Below, in pieces: positions 1-7,209 of a DNA stretch of 64,000 nucleotides. The translations under genes and the position numbers were made by a program. Positions within the stretch are counted from its first letter, which is position 1, and each line of letters begins with the position of its first letter. The notes below the pieces were generated by a model that ran no database searches, was not told the DNA's origin, and saw nothing but the letters and a program-made list of their open reading frames with translations. Source of the stretch: an uncultured Acetatifactor sp. GTDB taxonomy: Bacteria > Bacillota > Clostridia > Lachnospirales > Lachnospiraceae. The stretch is from the NCBI GenBank assembly GCA_910586515.1, contig CAJUGL010000001.1, positions 1-64,000 of the forward strand, in the 5' to 3' direction.

Positions 1-474
1 GGAGTGACCGAGAATTTACGGAAAGTCACCAGCTACGCCGCCAAGCATGAAGCCCGGTTTATGAAGCTGTTGACCGAGCAGACCGAGGACGGGAGCAAAC
101 GCCGGAACGCCGCCAAGAAGAAAGAGCTGGAAGCGGCAGAAAAAAGGATTGCGGAACTCTCCGCTATCTTCAAGCGGCTGTATGAGGACAGCGTGACCGG
201 GCGCATATCGGACGAGCGTTTCACGGAGCTTTCGGCAGACTATGAAGCCGAGCAAAAGGAACTGAAAGAGCGTGCCGCCGTTCTGCAGGGCGAGCTTTCA
301 AGGACACTGGAAGCCACGGCAAACGCTGAAAAGTTTATGAAAGTGGTACGCAAGTACACCAGCTTTGAGGAACTCACCCCTACCCTGTTACGGGAGTTTG
401 TGGAGAAAATCGTAATCCACGAATCGGAAGCCCTTGACGGGAAACGCCGGGGGAAGCTCCGCAGACAGGAAATT
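1..474 (+). pseudogene. C-terminal part of a large serine recombinase (DUF4368 region), truncated
   Basis: The window opens inside the gene, so its catalytic N-terminus lies upstream. What is visible is the charged coiled-coil region (about residues 35-105) and the conserved tail FVEKIVIHESEALDGKRRGK typical of Tn4451/TnpX-like large serine recombinases, which cut and rejoin DNA to move clostridial transposons. The family normally continues for a few dozen residues after the KLRRQE motif. Here homology stops near base 474 and the frame runs on into unrelated DNA as nonsense to base 609. The break coincides with the start of a tyrosine-recombinase fragment, so this is a rearrangement scar. The family call is from memory of conserved motifs. 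Confidence 0.75.
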
Positions 475-649
475 GGCCGTCAGGTATGCGCCGGATATTG
501 CACTTGCCATAGGGCTGCAGGCGTTTGGCGGCCTGCGCCCCGGGGAGGTCTGCAACGTCAGACAGGAAGGGAGCCCGAAAGGGGCTGGGATACTGTTCAC
601 TTTTGTTGACGGTAGGCTGGTTAAGGCAGAGTTTCCCTGGCTTTTCTGA
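470..649 (+). pseudogene. Tyrosine recombinase (phage integrase) core fragment
   Basis: A frame one register away from the preceding recombinase encodes APDIALAIGLQAFGGLRPGE followed by VCNVRQEGSPKGAGI. This is the box I region of integrase-type tyrosine recombinases, with the catalytic Arg in GLRPGE. Neither the N-terminal arm-binding domain nor the HxxR...Y box II is present, and the frame ends at a TGA about 60 codons in. It is therefore a non-functional internal piece. It is joined directly to the serine recombinase upstream and overlaps an opposite-strand fragment downstream, which suggests stacked insertions and deletions of mobile elements. Confidence 0.65.
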
Positions 650-767
650 TACCCTCTGCGGCTCCCTCGATAATGATTAGCTCCTTTTCATCCATGCCGT
701 TTAATAAGCGGTCAATATGTTTCCGGCGCTCATTCTTGTCCTCCGACTTTTCCGTAAAGAAAAAACA
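621..767 (-). pseudogene. Remnant of an unknown gene (C-terminal 48 codons)
   Basis: The minus strand has an open stretch ending at the TAA at 623-621. It encodes a charged helical tail containing KNERRKHIDRLLNGMDEKE and IIIEGAAEGIRKARETLP. An in-frame TAA lies immediately upstream (770-768) and no usable start precedes it, so only the end of a gene remains. The residue pattern looks like a genuine protein C-terminus rather than chance, but I cannot name the family. Being wedged between recombinase fragments and a resistance-type regulator, it is probably part of the same mobile-element scar. Confidence 0.4.
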
Positions 768-788
768 TTAAACAAGACCGAAGTAGTA

Positions 789-843
789 TTGACAGACAAT
801 TAAGACTGTGGTAGTATATAGACGTAGCTACTACTACAGTCTT
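789..843 (+). promoter_or_regulatory. Promoter with overlapping BlaI-type operator dyad
   Basis: TTGACA (789-794) and TAGTAT (812-817) are 17 bp apart, a near-consensus vegetative promoter. An inverted repeat, AAGACTGTGGTAGTA (802-816) against TACTACTACAGTCTT (829-843), matches at 14 of 15 positions and covers the -10 box and start site. BlaI/MecI repressors bind dyads of this kind and block RNA polymerase, so this is the expected autoregulatory operator of the downstream pair. Confidence 0.75.
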
Positions 844-863
844 GAAAAAGGAGGTGCTATTTA

Positions 864-1223
864 ATGGACATCAAACTATTCGACTCAGAGCTGAAAGTGA
901 TGGCCGTCCTTTGGCGTGATGGCGATGTTCCGGCGAAACATATCGCCAAACTGCTGACCGAAGAGTTTGGCTGGAACGTGAATACGACCTATACACTAAT
1001 CAAGCGTTGTATAAAAAAAAGTGCGATTGAACGTTCCGATCCTGGTTTCATGTGTCATGCGCTTGTGCCGAAAGAGGATGTGCAGGAGGCGGAAACAAAT
1101 GAGCTGATTAACAAGATATATGACGGCTCTGCCGACAAGCTCTTTGCGGCTCTGCTGGGGCGGAAGAAGTTAAGCGCCGCACAGATTGAAAAGCTGAAAC
1201 AGATTGTCGGTGACTTGGAGTGA
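864..1223 (+). CDS. BlaI/MecI family transcriptional repressor
   Basis: This 119-residue protein is of typical length for the penicillinase-repressor family. The N-terminal winged helix (about residues 1-75) contains DSELKVMAVLW and the recognition stretch WNVNTTYTLIKR. The C-terminal part (about 80-119) is the helical dimerisation and cleavage region. Family members bind a dyad operator as dimers and are inactivated when the partner M56 protease is triggered. The start ATG is preceded by GGAGG at 849-853. It lies ten bases upstream of the M56 gene and downstream of an operator-overlapped promoter, which fits an autoregulated bicistron. The inducer is unknown. Confidence 0.88.
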   Translation: MDIKLFDSELKVMAVLWRDGDVPAKHIAKLLTEEFGWNVNTTYTLIKRCIKKSAIERSDPGFMCHALVPKEDVQEAETNELINKIYDGSADKLFAALLGRKKLSAAQIEKLKQIVGDLE

Positions 1224-1233
1224 GGTGGTGCAA

Positions 1234-2526
1234 ATGAGTCTGTTGCAAATGAGCTTTGCGGGGGCTGTGATGATCTTAGCGATTATCGTCATACGCGCCT
1301 TAGCAATCACCTTCTTGCCCAAAAAGACTTTTTTGGCACTTTGGGGCATAGCGGTTATGCGGCTACTGCTCCCGTTTTCCCTACCCTCTGTGTTCAGCGT
1401 ATATTCGCTGATAGGAAATCACATCCCCATGACAGCCCCGGCAAAAGTCCAACAAGCCTTTGAGGTGCTACCACCCGAAATAAGCGGGCAGATGGCTACT
1501 ATGCCCGGCGGTATTTCAAATACTGCAAGCCCTATTTCTGTATGGACAATTATTTGGGGGATTGGTGCGCTGGTCTGCGCCTTGGTATTTGCCATAGCAT
1601 ACTGGAAGTGCCGTCAAGAGTTCCAGACATCCCTGCCCGTAGATAATGACTTCATCAAGGGGTGGTTAAGTTCCCATCAGCTAAAACGAGAAATTTCTAT
1701 TCGGCAGTCCAGCCGGTTCTCGGTTCCGCTCACTTATGGCGTACTTCGCCCGGTGATTTTGACGCCAACTTCCACCGACTGGGAAAATACAAAGGCGCTG
1801 CAATATGTTTTTGCACATGAATATGTGCATATCCGGCGATTTGACAGCATCACAAAATTAGTGCTGATTACTGGGCTGTGTGTGCATTGGTTTAATCCTT
1901 TGGTCTGGGCTATGTATGTCCTTGCAAACCGGGATATTGAGCTGTCCTGTGACGAGGCGGTTGTCCGGCTTTTCGGAGAAAACACAAAGGCGGCATATGC
2001 GAGGTCACTAATCAGCATGGAGGAAACACGGAGCGGCTTGACTCCTCTGTGCAACAATTTCAACAAAAATGCGATTGAAGAAAGGATAACTGCAATTATG
2101 AAAATGAAAAAGACATCTGTTTTCTCGCTCGTCCTCGCCCTTTTCTTAGTATTTGGCGTGACTACTGCTTTTGCAACTTCCGCCGTTGCTATGGCTAATG
2201 GCGATACGAGTAACATTCCCTCTGAGCAGGCTGCTGCAAACCATGACGATGCAGCACTTGCGCTTGAAAATATCAATGCCGTGCCGCCCAGCGTAACCGG
2301 CAATCAGGATAGCGATAAAACTACAATTCCTGAAAAGTATATGGATACTGATGGTGCACTCAATTATGAGCATGGAGAAGAACAAGAAGATTCGAGCGCC
2401 CCTGTTAGTATCGCAAATACTACTTTGATTTCCGTTCGTCATGACGATGAACGCAAACATACCTCAGAAGAATGGGCTCAAATCCTTGAACTGATTGATG
2501 AGGGCAAGGTGTTTTGGGAAGATTAA
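1234..2526 (+). CDS. M56 family (BlaR1/MecR1-like) membrane zinc peptidase without penicillin-sensor domain
   Basis: The protein has about 430 residues. Hydrophobic segments near the N-terminus and around residue 110 precede the cytoplasmic zinc protease motif HEYVH (about residue 196) and the downstream NRDIELSCDEAV, both diagnostic of M56. A last transmembrane helix (about 295-315) is followed by a short outside tail of about 110 residues. That tail is too small for the beta-lactam-binding domain of BlaR1 and ends with the recurrent EEWAQILELIDEGKVFWED motif. I chose ATG 1234 because GAGGTGG lies 5-11 bases upstream; an earlier TTG at 1204 overlaps blaI without such a site. It probably cleaves or inactivates the adjacent repressor in response to an envelope signal other than penicillin. 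Confidence 0.85.
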   Translation: MSLLQMSFAGAVMILAIIVIRALAITFLPKKTFLALWGIAVMRLLLPFSLPSVFSVYSLIGNHIPMTAPAKVQQAFEVLPPEISGQMATMPGGISNTASPISVWTIIWGIGALVCALVFAIAYWKCRQEFQTSLPVDNDFIKGWLSSHQLKREISIRQSSRFSVPLTYGVLRPVILTPTSTDWENTKALQYVFAHEYVHIRRFDSITKLVLITGLCVHWFNPLVWAMYVLANRDIELSCDEAVVRLFGENTKAAYARSLISMEETRSGLTPLCNNFNKNAIEERITAIMKMKKTSVFSLVLALFLVFGVTTAFATSAVAMANGDTSNIPSEQAAANHDDAALALENINAVPPSVTGNQDSDKTTIPEKYMDTDGALNYEHGEEQEDSSAPVSIANTTLISVRHDDERKHTSEEWAQILELIDEGKVFWED

Positions 2527-2618
2527 CATATTTTTTCATCCAGTCAAACACGGCATAATAAAAAAACCGTTGTTTTGGCGGCTGAAAATTAGTGCGCCCT
2601 AAACAAAAATAGGAGCCT

Positions 2619-2663
2619 GACGGCGGTTTTGAAATAACAAATTTCAAGCCGCCGTTTTCTTTT
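2619..2663 (+). terminator. Rho-independent terminator after the BlaI/M56 pair
   Basis: ACGGCGGTTTTGAAAT (2620-2635) pairs with ATTTCAAGCCGCCGT (2641-2655), and a T-rich tail follows (2655-2663). It closes the repressor/peptidase transcript. Confidence 0.75.
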
Positions 2664-2678
2664 GAAAAATTAGAATAC

Positions 2679-2766
2679 GGAGGGTGTATTAAAGTTGCCC
2701 ATTTTTAAGGACACGGCGGTATCCGGGAGGTATCGTTGTGTCCTTTTTTATCTGCACTCAAGTTAA
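2679..2766 (+). promoter_or_regulatory. Leader peptide ORF overlapping a terminator: probable transcription attenuator
   Basis: GGAGGG (2679-2684) stands ten bases before a TTG at 2695 that opens a 23-codon frame (PIFKDTAVSGRYRCVLFY within it), ending at TAA 2764-2766. Inside this frame lies a hairpin, AAGGACAC (2707-2714) with GTGTCCTT (2737-2744), followed by a T-run. A translated short peptide whose codons overlap an intrinsic terminator is the classic layout of ribosome-stalling attenuation, as seen ahead of some ribosome-protection resistance genes. No resistance gene follows; the next gene is the sigma factor. The rest of 2767-2874 shows nothing definite. Confidence 0.5.
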
Positions 2767-2874
2767 TTCGTCAAAAAAAGTTTAGCCCCTCCACCGGGTT
2801 ACTCTGGCCAACAACGCGAAATTTGTTTGTAAGATAATCGGCATATCCGGGTCTTATAAGTGGGAGGTGAGGAA

Positions 2875-3372
2875 GTGACGGAATTTGAACGAATATATCA
2901 GACCTATTTTAAGGATGTGTATTTGTATCTAAGGCGGCTGTCAGGGAATGAAACGCTTGCCGAGGAGATAACGAGTGAAACTTTTTTTAAGGCACTGCAG
3001 TCTTTGAGCACCTTTCGCGGAGAGTGCGATATTCGCGTCTGGCTCTGTCAGATAGCTAAAAATTGTTACTTTTCCCATATGAAAAGGCAACAGCGGTACA
3101 CAGAAATGGAAGACATAGATACCATGCCTGAAATGGCTGCATCAGAAGATATTGAGTCCTGGTTTGAAAAAGAAAGCGATGCCATGCAGATTCATTCGTT
3201 GCTGCACCAATTGCCCGAGCCGTATAAAGAAGTGTTCATGCTCCGGGTCTTTGGCGAATTGAGTTTCAGGCAGATTGCAGGTATTTTCGGGAAGACGGAA
3301 AATTGGGCCTGTGTGACTTACCACAGGGCAAGAAAGAAAATTTTAGAGAAAATGGAGGCAGACAATGAATAA
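2875..3372 (+). CDS. ECF-type RNA polymerase sigma factor
   Basis: This 165-residue protein has the two-domain ECF layout. Sigma2 (about 1-75) includes FKDVYLYLRRLSGNETLAEE and the promoter-melting region TFRGECDIRVWLCQIAKNCY. Sigma4 (about 108-160) includes LPEPYKEVFMLRVFGELSFR and a helix-turn-helix ending in YHRARKKILEKM. I chose GTG 2875, with GGGAGG at 2862-2867. An in-frame GTG at 2860 would lie on that ribosome site. It overlaps the anti-sigma gene by eight bases, so the two are translationally coupled. It probably directs a small cell-envelope stress regulon including its own operon. Confidence 0.9.
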   Translation: MTEFERIYQTYFKDVYLYLRRLSGNETLAEEITSETFFKALQSLSTFRGECDIRVWLCQIAKNCYFSHMKRQQRYTEMEDIDTMPEMAASEDIESWFEKESDAMQIHSLLHQLPEPYKEVFMLRVFGELSFRQIAGIFGKTENWACVTYHRARKKILEKMEADNE

Positions 3373-4288
3373 GGAATGCAATATTGTAAAAGATATTCTC
3401 CCCCTTTATGCGGAGGATATGGTGAGCGTGGATACCAGGAATTTTGTAGAGGAACATCTGGAACACTGTCCGGAGTGCTGTTCGGAATATGAGCGTATCC
3501 GTAAACCAGTGGAATTTGTGACGGACATGAGCGCGGCACCGATAAACGATTTGAAGAAGAAGCTTTTTGCCAGGCGAGTACAGACAGTTCTTTTTACCAC
3601 GGCGTTGGTATTTGCAATCGCAGCGTGTGTTTTTGCAATTATGACTGCACCGCGGTTTTTTCCGTATTCCAACAGTTTGGTGCAGGTTACGGAGGACCAG
3701 AACGGCGTACTGACAATTACCCTTGACGAGTGCGTTACAGGGTATGGCTATACTGTAAGCCACGATAAAGAAACGGAAGCCGAAATTTACTGCATAAACG
3801 CATGGGACACGGTTTGGGATAAGTATATTACTGACCGAGGCCAACAGAATATGGTCATAACTCCTGCATCCAATGCTGATATAAGGGTATATTATGTCCA
3901 GAATAATGGTTCCTGGGATGTTCTGATTTACGGTTTGACTATGGATGCGAATGCAGGCACCATTACCCTGCCCAGGCTGATTTTGGCACAGTATTTTGGG
4001 ATGGCTGTATTGGCATCGGTCATGCTCATTACGGCGCGTTTTTTGTTCCGTAAACAGGAAAAAGTGAAAATATGGATAAATCGGATAATGCCGTTTCCGA
4101 TTGCCTATATTTTTGCGCATATGTGCGTAAAGGGGGTGTCTTTTCAGTCCTATTCTGCCCAACGTGACTTTTCAGTCATGATTCTTGCTGCAATTTTGTT
4201 CTACTGTGTCATACTGTCCGGGAGCTGCTTATACAAAGCGAAAAAGGAGAGGCAGCGCATCTGTAACTTTGAACGGAGGAAACAGTAA
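3365..4288 (+). CDS. Anti-sigma factor with zinc-finger (zf-HC2) domain
   Basis: The protein has 307 residues. The N-terminal cytoplasmic zinc-binding motif is C5...HLEHCPEC, with H31, C35 and C38 as probable ligands, as in ZAS-type anti-sigma factors that hold an ECF sigma factor inactive. A transmembrane helix at about residues 75-97 (VLFTTALVFAIAACVFAIM) leads to an external domain of about 110 residues. At least two further hydrophobic helices follow (about 205-222 and 265-285), more than a simple one-span anti-sigma has. The start overlaps the sigma gene's end. The external domain presumably senses the signal; which signal is not evident. Confidence 0.85.
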   Translation: MNKECNIVKDILPLYAEDMVSVDTRNFVEEHLEHCPECCSEYERIRKPVEFVTDMSAAPINDLKKKLFARRVQTVLFTTALVFAIAACVFAIMTAPRFFPYSNSLVQVTEDQNGVLTITLDECVTGYGYTVSHDKETEAEIYCINAWDTVWDKYITDRGQQNMVITPASNADIRVYYVQNNGSWDVLIYGLTMDANAGTITLPRLILAQYFGMAVLASVMLITARFLFRKQEKVKIWINRIMPFPIAYIFAHMCVKGVSFQSYSAQRDFSVMILAAILFYCVILSGSCLYKAKKERQRICNFERRKQ

Positions 4289-4412
4289 TATTTCAGGACC
4301 TGGTTCAGGTCTTGAGTCCAGGTCTTAAGGGAAAGTAGTTGTTGTGAAAGCCGAAAAAAGAGGTTATAATGGTTTTAGAGATAACAGAGAAGACGAAAGG
4401 CAGGTGGTTTAA

Positions 4413-4556
4413 TGGCGCTTGTTATTGGCAAAGGAATTGGCCCTCCGGCTGCTTGCAAGAGGAAAAATGACGAAAGAGGAAATAGCGGAAGATACAGAGC
4501 TGTCATTGGATGTGGTGAGGAGATTAGCGGAACTGCAATGTACAGCAGCTTTATGA
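4413..4556 (+). pseudogene. C-terminal remnant of a Rpn/PD-(D/E)XK-type nuclease or transposase-associated protein
   Basis: In the frame opened after TAA 4410-4412, 47 codons encode AKELALRLLARGKMTKEEIA followed by EDTELSLDVVRRLAELQ, ending at TGA 4554. Tails of this form (a GKMTKEEIAE... helix pair) are common at the C-terminus of Rpn-family recombination-promoting nucleases in Firmicutes. No start and none of the catalytic domain remain, so it is a fragment just upstream of the acetyltransferase gene. Family assignment rests on the recognisable tail only. Confidence 0.5.
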
Positions 4557-4573
4557 GTGAGAGGGACTGTCAT

Positions 4574-5098
4574 ATGAGGATAAGGCCGTACATAGAGAGC
4601 AGGGATTTTGCTTCTTTAGAAACATGGATTGAGGATGAGAAAATTCATGCCCTATGGTGTGCCGATCTGATTCCCTATCCTGTTACAAAAGAAAATTTTC
4701 ATGCTTTTTTAGAGAAAAATGCCCTGGAATGGACAGACAGCGCATATGTGGCAACAGAAAAAAGTGGAGAACTGATCGGCTTTTTCTGCTACTCTGTCAA
4801 CGCGGGTGAGGATGCGGGATTTCTCAAATTGGTTATCGTTGACCGCAATAAAAGGGGAAGCGGATACGGAAAAGAAATGTTAAAATTGGCATTGCAGTAT
4901 GCCTTTGAAATAACGGGAGTGAAAACCGTCCGGCTAAATGTTTTTGATGAAAATGCTGCGGCAAAGCATGTTTATGAAAAAGCCGGTTTTAGGGAGGACA
5001 GTATCGATAGAAACGTATTTTCGTTCAAAGGCGAACTGTGGAGCAGGTGCCATATGACTGCAGCAAAACGGGGCCCGGAAGGAAGTGATAAAACATGA
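4574..5098 (+). CDS. GNAT family N-acetyltransferase
   Basis: The protein has 174 residues with the single-domain GNAT fold. An N-terminal strand (MRIRPYIESRDFASLETWI) leads to the acetyl-CoA pyrophosphate loop around residue 93, DRNKRGSGYGKEMLKLALQY, which matches the R/Q-x-x-G-x-G/A motif. LNVFDENAAAKHVYEKAGF is the usual motif B and tail. I chose ATG 4574, preceded by GAGAGGGA. The longer frame reaching 4412 would include the nuclease remnant. The stop overlaps the next gene (ATGA), so they are co-translated. The substrate cannot be told from sequence. Confidence 0.85.
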   Translation: MRIRPYIESRDFASLETWIEDEKIHALWCADLIPYPVTKENFHAFLEKNALEWTDSAYVATEKSGELIGFFCYSVNAGEDAGFLKLVIVDRNKRGSGYGKEMLKLALQYAFEITGVKTVRLNVFDENAAAKHVYEKAGFREDSIDRNVFSFKGELWSRCHMTAAKRGPEGSDKT

Positions 5099-5658
5099 TT
5101 TACATTACCGGAGACTGCCACCAGGATTTCCGGAGATTCAGTACCAGGATATTTCCGGAGCAGAAAGAGATGACAAAGGAGGATTGGCCCTCTGTCATTC
5201 ACATGATGCGCGGCCAGGTATTTGAAATCGATGGCAGGCGTATCTTTACATTCGGCGGAGCCAGGAGCCATGATATTGACGGGGGCATTCTGGAGCCGGA
5301 GGATCCTTACTTTCAGATCAAGAAGAAAAAACTGGATCGGGGAGAGCTTCCCTACCGCATTAATCATGTGAGTTGGTGGCAGCAGGAGCTTCCCTCGCAG
5401 GAGGAGATGGAGGAGGGGCGCAGGAATCTGGCGGCATATGGCAATACCGTGGATTTCATCGTGACTCACTGCTGCGCGTCCAGTACGCAGATTCTGTTGG
5501 GCGGTGCAGGGTACAGGCCTGATATTGAGACTGCTTACCTGGAAGAGATTCTCCGGAATACCAGATTCAGGAAGTGGTTTTTCGGCCATTACCATGGCAA
5601 CCGGAATGTGAATGCCCGGGAGATACTGATTTATGAGCAGATGATCAGGATTTCGTAG
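5095..5658 (+). CDS. Metallophosphoesterase-like protein with internal deletion of core metal motifs
   Basis: The protein has 187 residues. Motif I (TGDCH, residues 5-9) is intact, and so are the late histidine motifs VTHCC (about 124) and FGHYHGN (about 163). The calcineurin-like family needs GDxxD/GDFGG and GNHE between them, and these are absent. After FPEQKEMTKED (residue 30) the sequence jumps to WPSVIHMMRGQVFEID, a segment that normally follows the GNHE block by some 25 residues. An in-frame deletion of roughly 45 codons near base 5185 explains this. The product may be expressed through ATGA coupling to the acetyltransferase gene, but it should not bind the second metal, so I expect it to be catalytically dead. 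Confidence 0.75.
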   Translation: MIYITGDCHQDFRRFSTRIFPEQKEMTKEDWPSVIHMMRGQVFEIDGRRIFTFGGARSHDIDGGILEPEDPYFQIKKKKLDRGELPYRINHVSWWQQELPSQEEMEEGRRNLAAYGNTVDFIVTHCCASSTQILLGGAGYRPDIETAYLEEILRNTRFRKWFFGHYHGNRNVNAREILIYEQMIRIS

Positions 5659-5689
5659 GCAGGAGTACTGTGGAAAGGCAGCTTTCACT

Positions 5690-6115
5690 CCAATGCAATC
5701 CGGTATTCATGGGGATAATAATGCTGCAGAGCAGCGAGTATACAACCTGATTGGCCCGGCCGTTTTCGGCGTTGGGAAGGTACGCCATTCCTTTACCGTC
5801 ATAAAGGGACCATCCGCCGCGATAGTCTTCGGTTTGGGCAGACAGAATATTCGTCTCTGTCCGGACAATATTTTCAAAGCAGCTTTCTGCACTGCTGTCA
5901 AGGAAATTCCAATGCAGCTTTAAGGGGAAACCGTTTTCGTCAAAAGCCTACATGCAGTACTGGGTTTCTATGATGGTTTTGTCTGTATTGTTTGTCAGTA
6001 TATCGTGAATATAAGGCGCGCCGTCTTCATACCGGAGAATATCTGCGCTTTCGCGGATGATCGTCATAGAGCCTTTTGCAGCAGGATTATCTGCGCCTGC
6101 TGAATATGCACATAT
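5690..6115 (-). pseudogene. DUF5780-like protein C-terminal remnant with internal stop
   Basis: Read on the minus strand from about 6115, the frame encodes AYSAGADNPAAKGSMTIIRE, then YIHDILTNNTDKTIIETQYCM, an in-frame TAG, and AFDENGFPLKLHWNFLDSSA to about 5690. The run of conserved-looking residues through the stop codon shows a once-functional protein. It resembles the C-terminal domain of Clostridial DUF5780 membrane proteins, but the family name is from memory. No N-terminus is present. At about 6116 it abuts a plus-strand membrane-protein fragment, marking a deletion junction. Plus-strand frames here are antisense noise. Confidence 0.6.
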
Positions 6116-6116
6116 T

Positions 6117-6491
6117 CTTATCAAACTGATATTGATTTTTCTGGCATTTGGGATCCTGGCAGGCCGGGCGGTTTATCCGGAAAGTAATCTGTGGACATAT
6201 TTGACGCCTGTGGGCCTGGGGCTGATTCTGCTTATGGTCCATGTCTTTATGCCCCAGCTGGCAGGACTTCCAAAAGATAATCCAAAAAGAAAAACCATGA
6301 GACGAATCAATCTGTTGACCATGGGGGTCATTTTAGGCCTGTTCCTGGCACATCGATTTGTGCCGGAAAAGGTTTATGAGGATAAGAACAGGTTTTTACT
6401 GCCTTTTTCCGTCGCAGTGGTCCTGTTGGTGGGGAATGCGGCACCTAAGATACCTGTAAACCCGGTCATGGGAATAAGACTGCCCTGGGGA
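6117..6491 (+). pseudogene. SdpI-like membrane protein, truncated at both ends
   Basis: About 125 codons encode four hydrophobic segments. The characteristic SdpI-family stretch VGNAAPKIPVNPVMGIRLPW closes the fragment. SdpI proteins are membrane immunity/signal proteins for secreted toxins and normally continue for 60-80 residues after RLPW. Here the frame instead runs into DNA shared with the next gene and ends at 6623 with unrelated residues. The apparent start at 6057 lies in antisense of the neighbouring remnant, so the true N-terminus is lost too. I treat it as decayed rather than as a 188-residue protein. Confidence 0.6.
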
Positions 6492-6504
6492 AGGGCTGAA
6501 AAGG

Positions 6505-7188
6505 ATGGAGACGGAAGGGCAGGCCAGGGCGGAACTGGAAGGCATTCTGGAACCGGATCCCGGGAAAATCAAAATGCTTACCTGTATGCTGTTGTGCGGT
6601 GCGGAGCAGTATTCCTGGTATGAGGAAAAGGGCATACCGGAGACTGTATTTTGGGATACCATGGGCTGCTTTACCAGATTTATAAAGGAATGCAGGGAGA
6701 AAACAGGAGCGTATGCCTTTGACCGGGAATGGTGGACAGCGCGGCAGATCAGCGGGAAAGTGTTTCGGATCGGGGCGTTGGAATACGAGCGGAAGGAAAG
6801 GGACGGCAGAAAGGAAATCAGCATGCATATTCCCTCGGACGCTGTTTTAACCAGGGAAAACTGCGATGCCTCCATAGAAAAGGCAAAAGCCTTTTTCTGT
6901 AAGTATTTTCCGGAGTATCAGGACAGCGAATATGTATGCCATTCCTGGCTGTTGGCGCCGGAACTGAAAGACCTGCTGCCGCCGGATTCCCGGATTCTGG
7001 ACTTTCAGAGCAGATTCCGGATTCTGGAAGTGGATTATCTGAGCAGGGGATATGTGGAATGGGTATTTAAGAGAACAGAGGACAAGGTTTCGGAGTTCCC
7101 GGAAGATACCCTTCTGCAGAGGCGGATGAAGAGACATCTGCTAGAAGGCGGAAAAGTGGGAATCGGTTTCGGCGTGTGGAAGGGATAG
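6505..7188 (+). CDS. Acyltransferase-like protein (GNAT-like C-terminal domain family)
   Basis: The protein has 227 residues and no membrane segments. Recognisable blocks are GIPETVFWDTMGCFTRFIKE, FDREWWTARQISGKVFRIGA and the C-terminal DYLSRGYVEWVFKRTED. These belong to an uncharacterised clostridial acyltransferase-domain family often annotated as DUF5596 or GNAT-like C-terminal. The ATG at 6505 has only a weak purine-rich site upstream, and the sequence immediately before it is the broken SdpI-like gene, so some N-terminal residues may have been lost. Function and substrate are unknown. It converges on the AraC gene with a 21-base gap. Confidence 0.6.
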   Translation: METEGQARAELEGILEPDPGKIKMLTCMLLCGAEQYSWYEEKGIPETVFWDTMGCFTRFIKECREKTGAYAFDREWWTARQISGKVFRIGALEYERKERDGRKEISMHIPSDAVLTRENCDASIEKAKAFFCKYFPEYQDSEYVCHSWLLAPELKDLLPPDSRILDFQSRFRILEVDYLSRGYVEWVFKRTEDKVSEFPEDTLLQRRMKRHLLEGGKVGIGFGVWKG

Positions 7189-7209
7189 AATTTGGGCAGT
7201 CCGGTGTGG

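Noticed and set aside
1234..2526. Beta-lactam resistance sensor (BlaR1/MecR1)
   Set aside because: The external domain is too short for a penicillin-binding sensor and no beta-lactamase gene is nearby, so only the general M56 call is kept.
5693..5923. A plus-strand 76-codon frame
   Set aside because: It is antisense to a clear DUF5780-like remnant and has no ribosome site.
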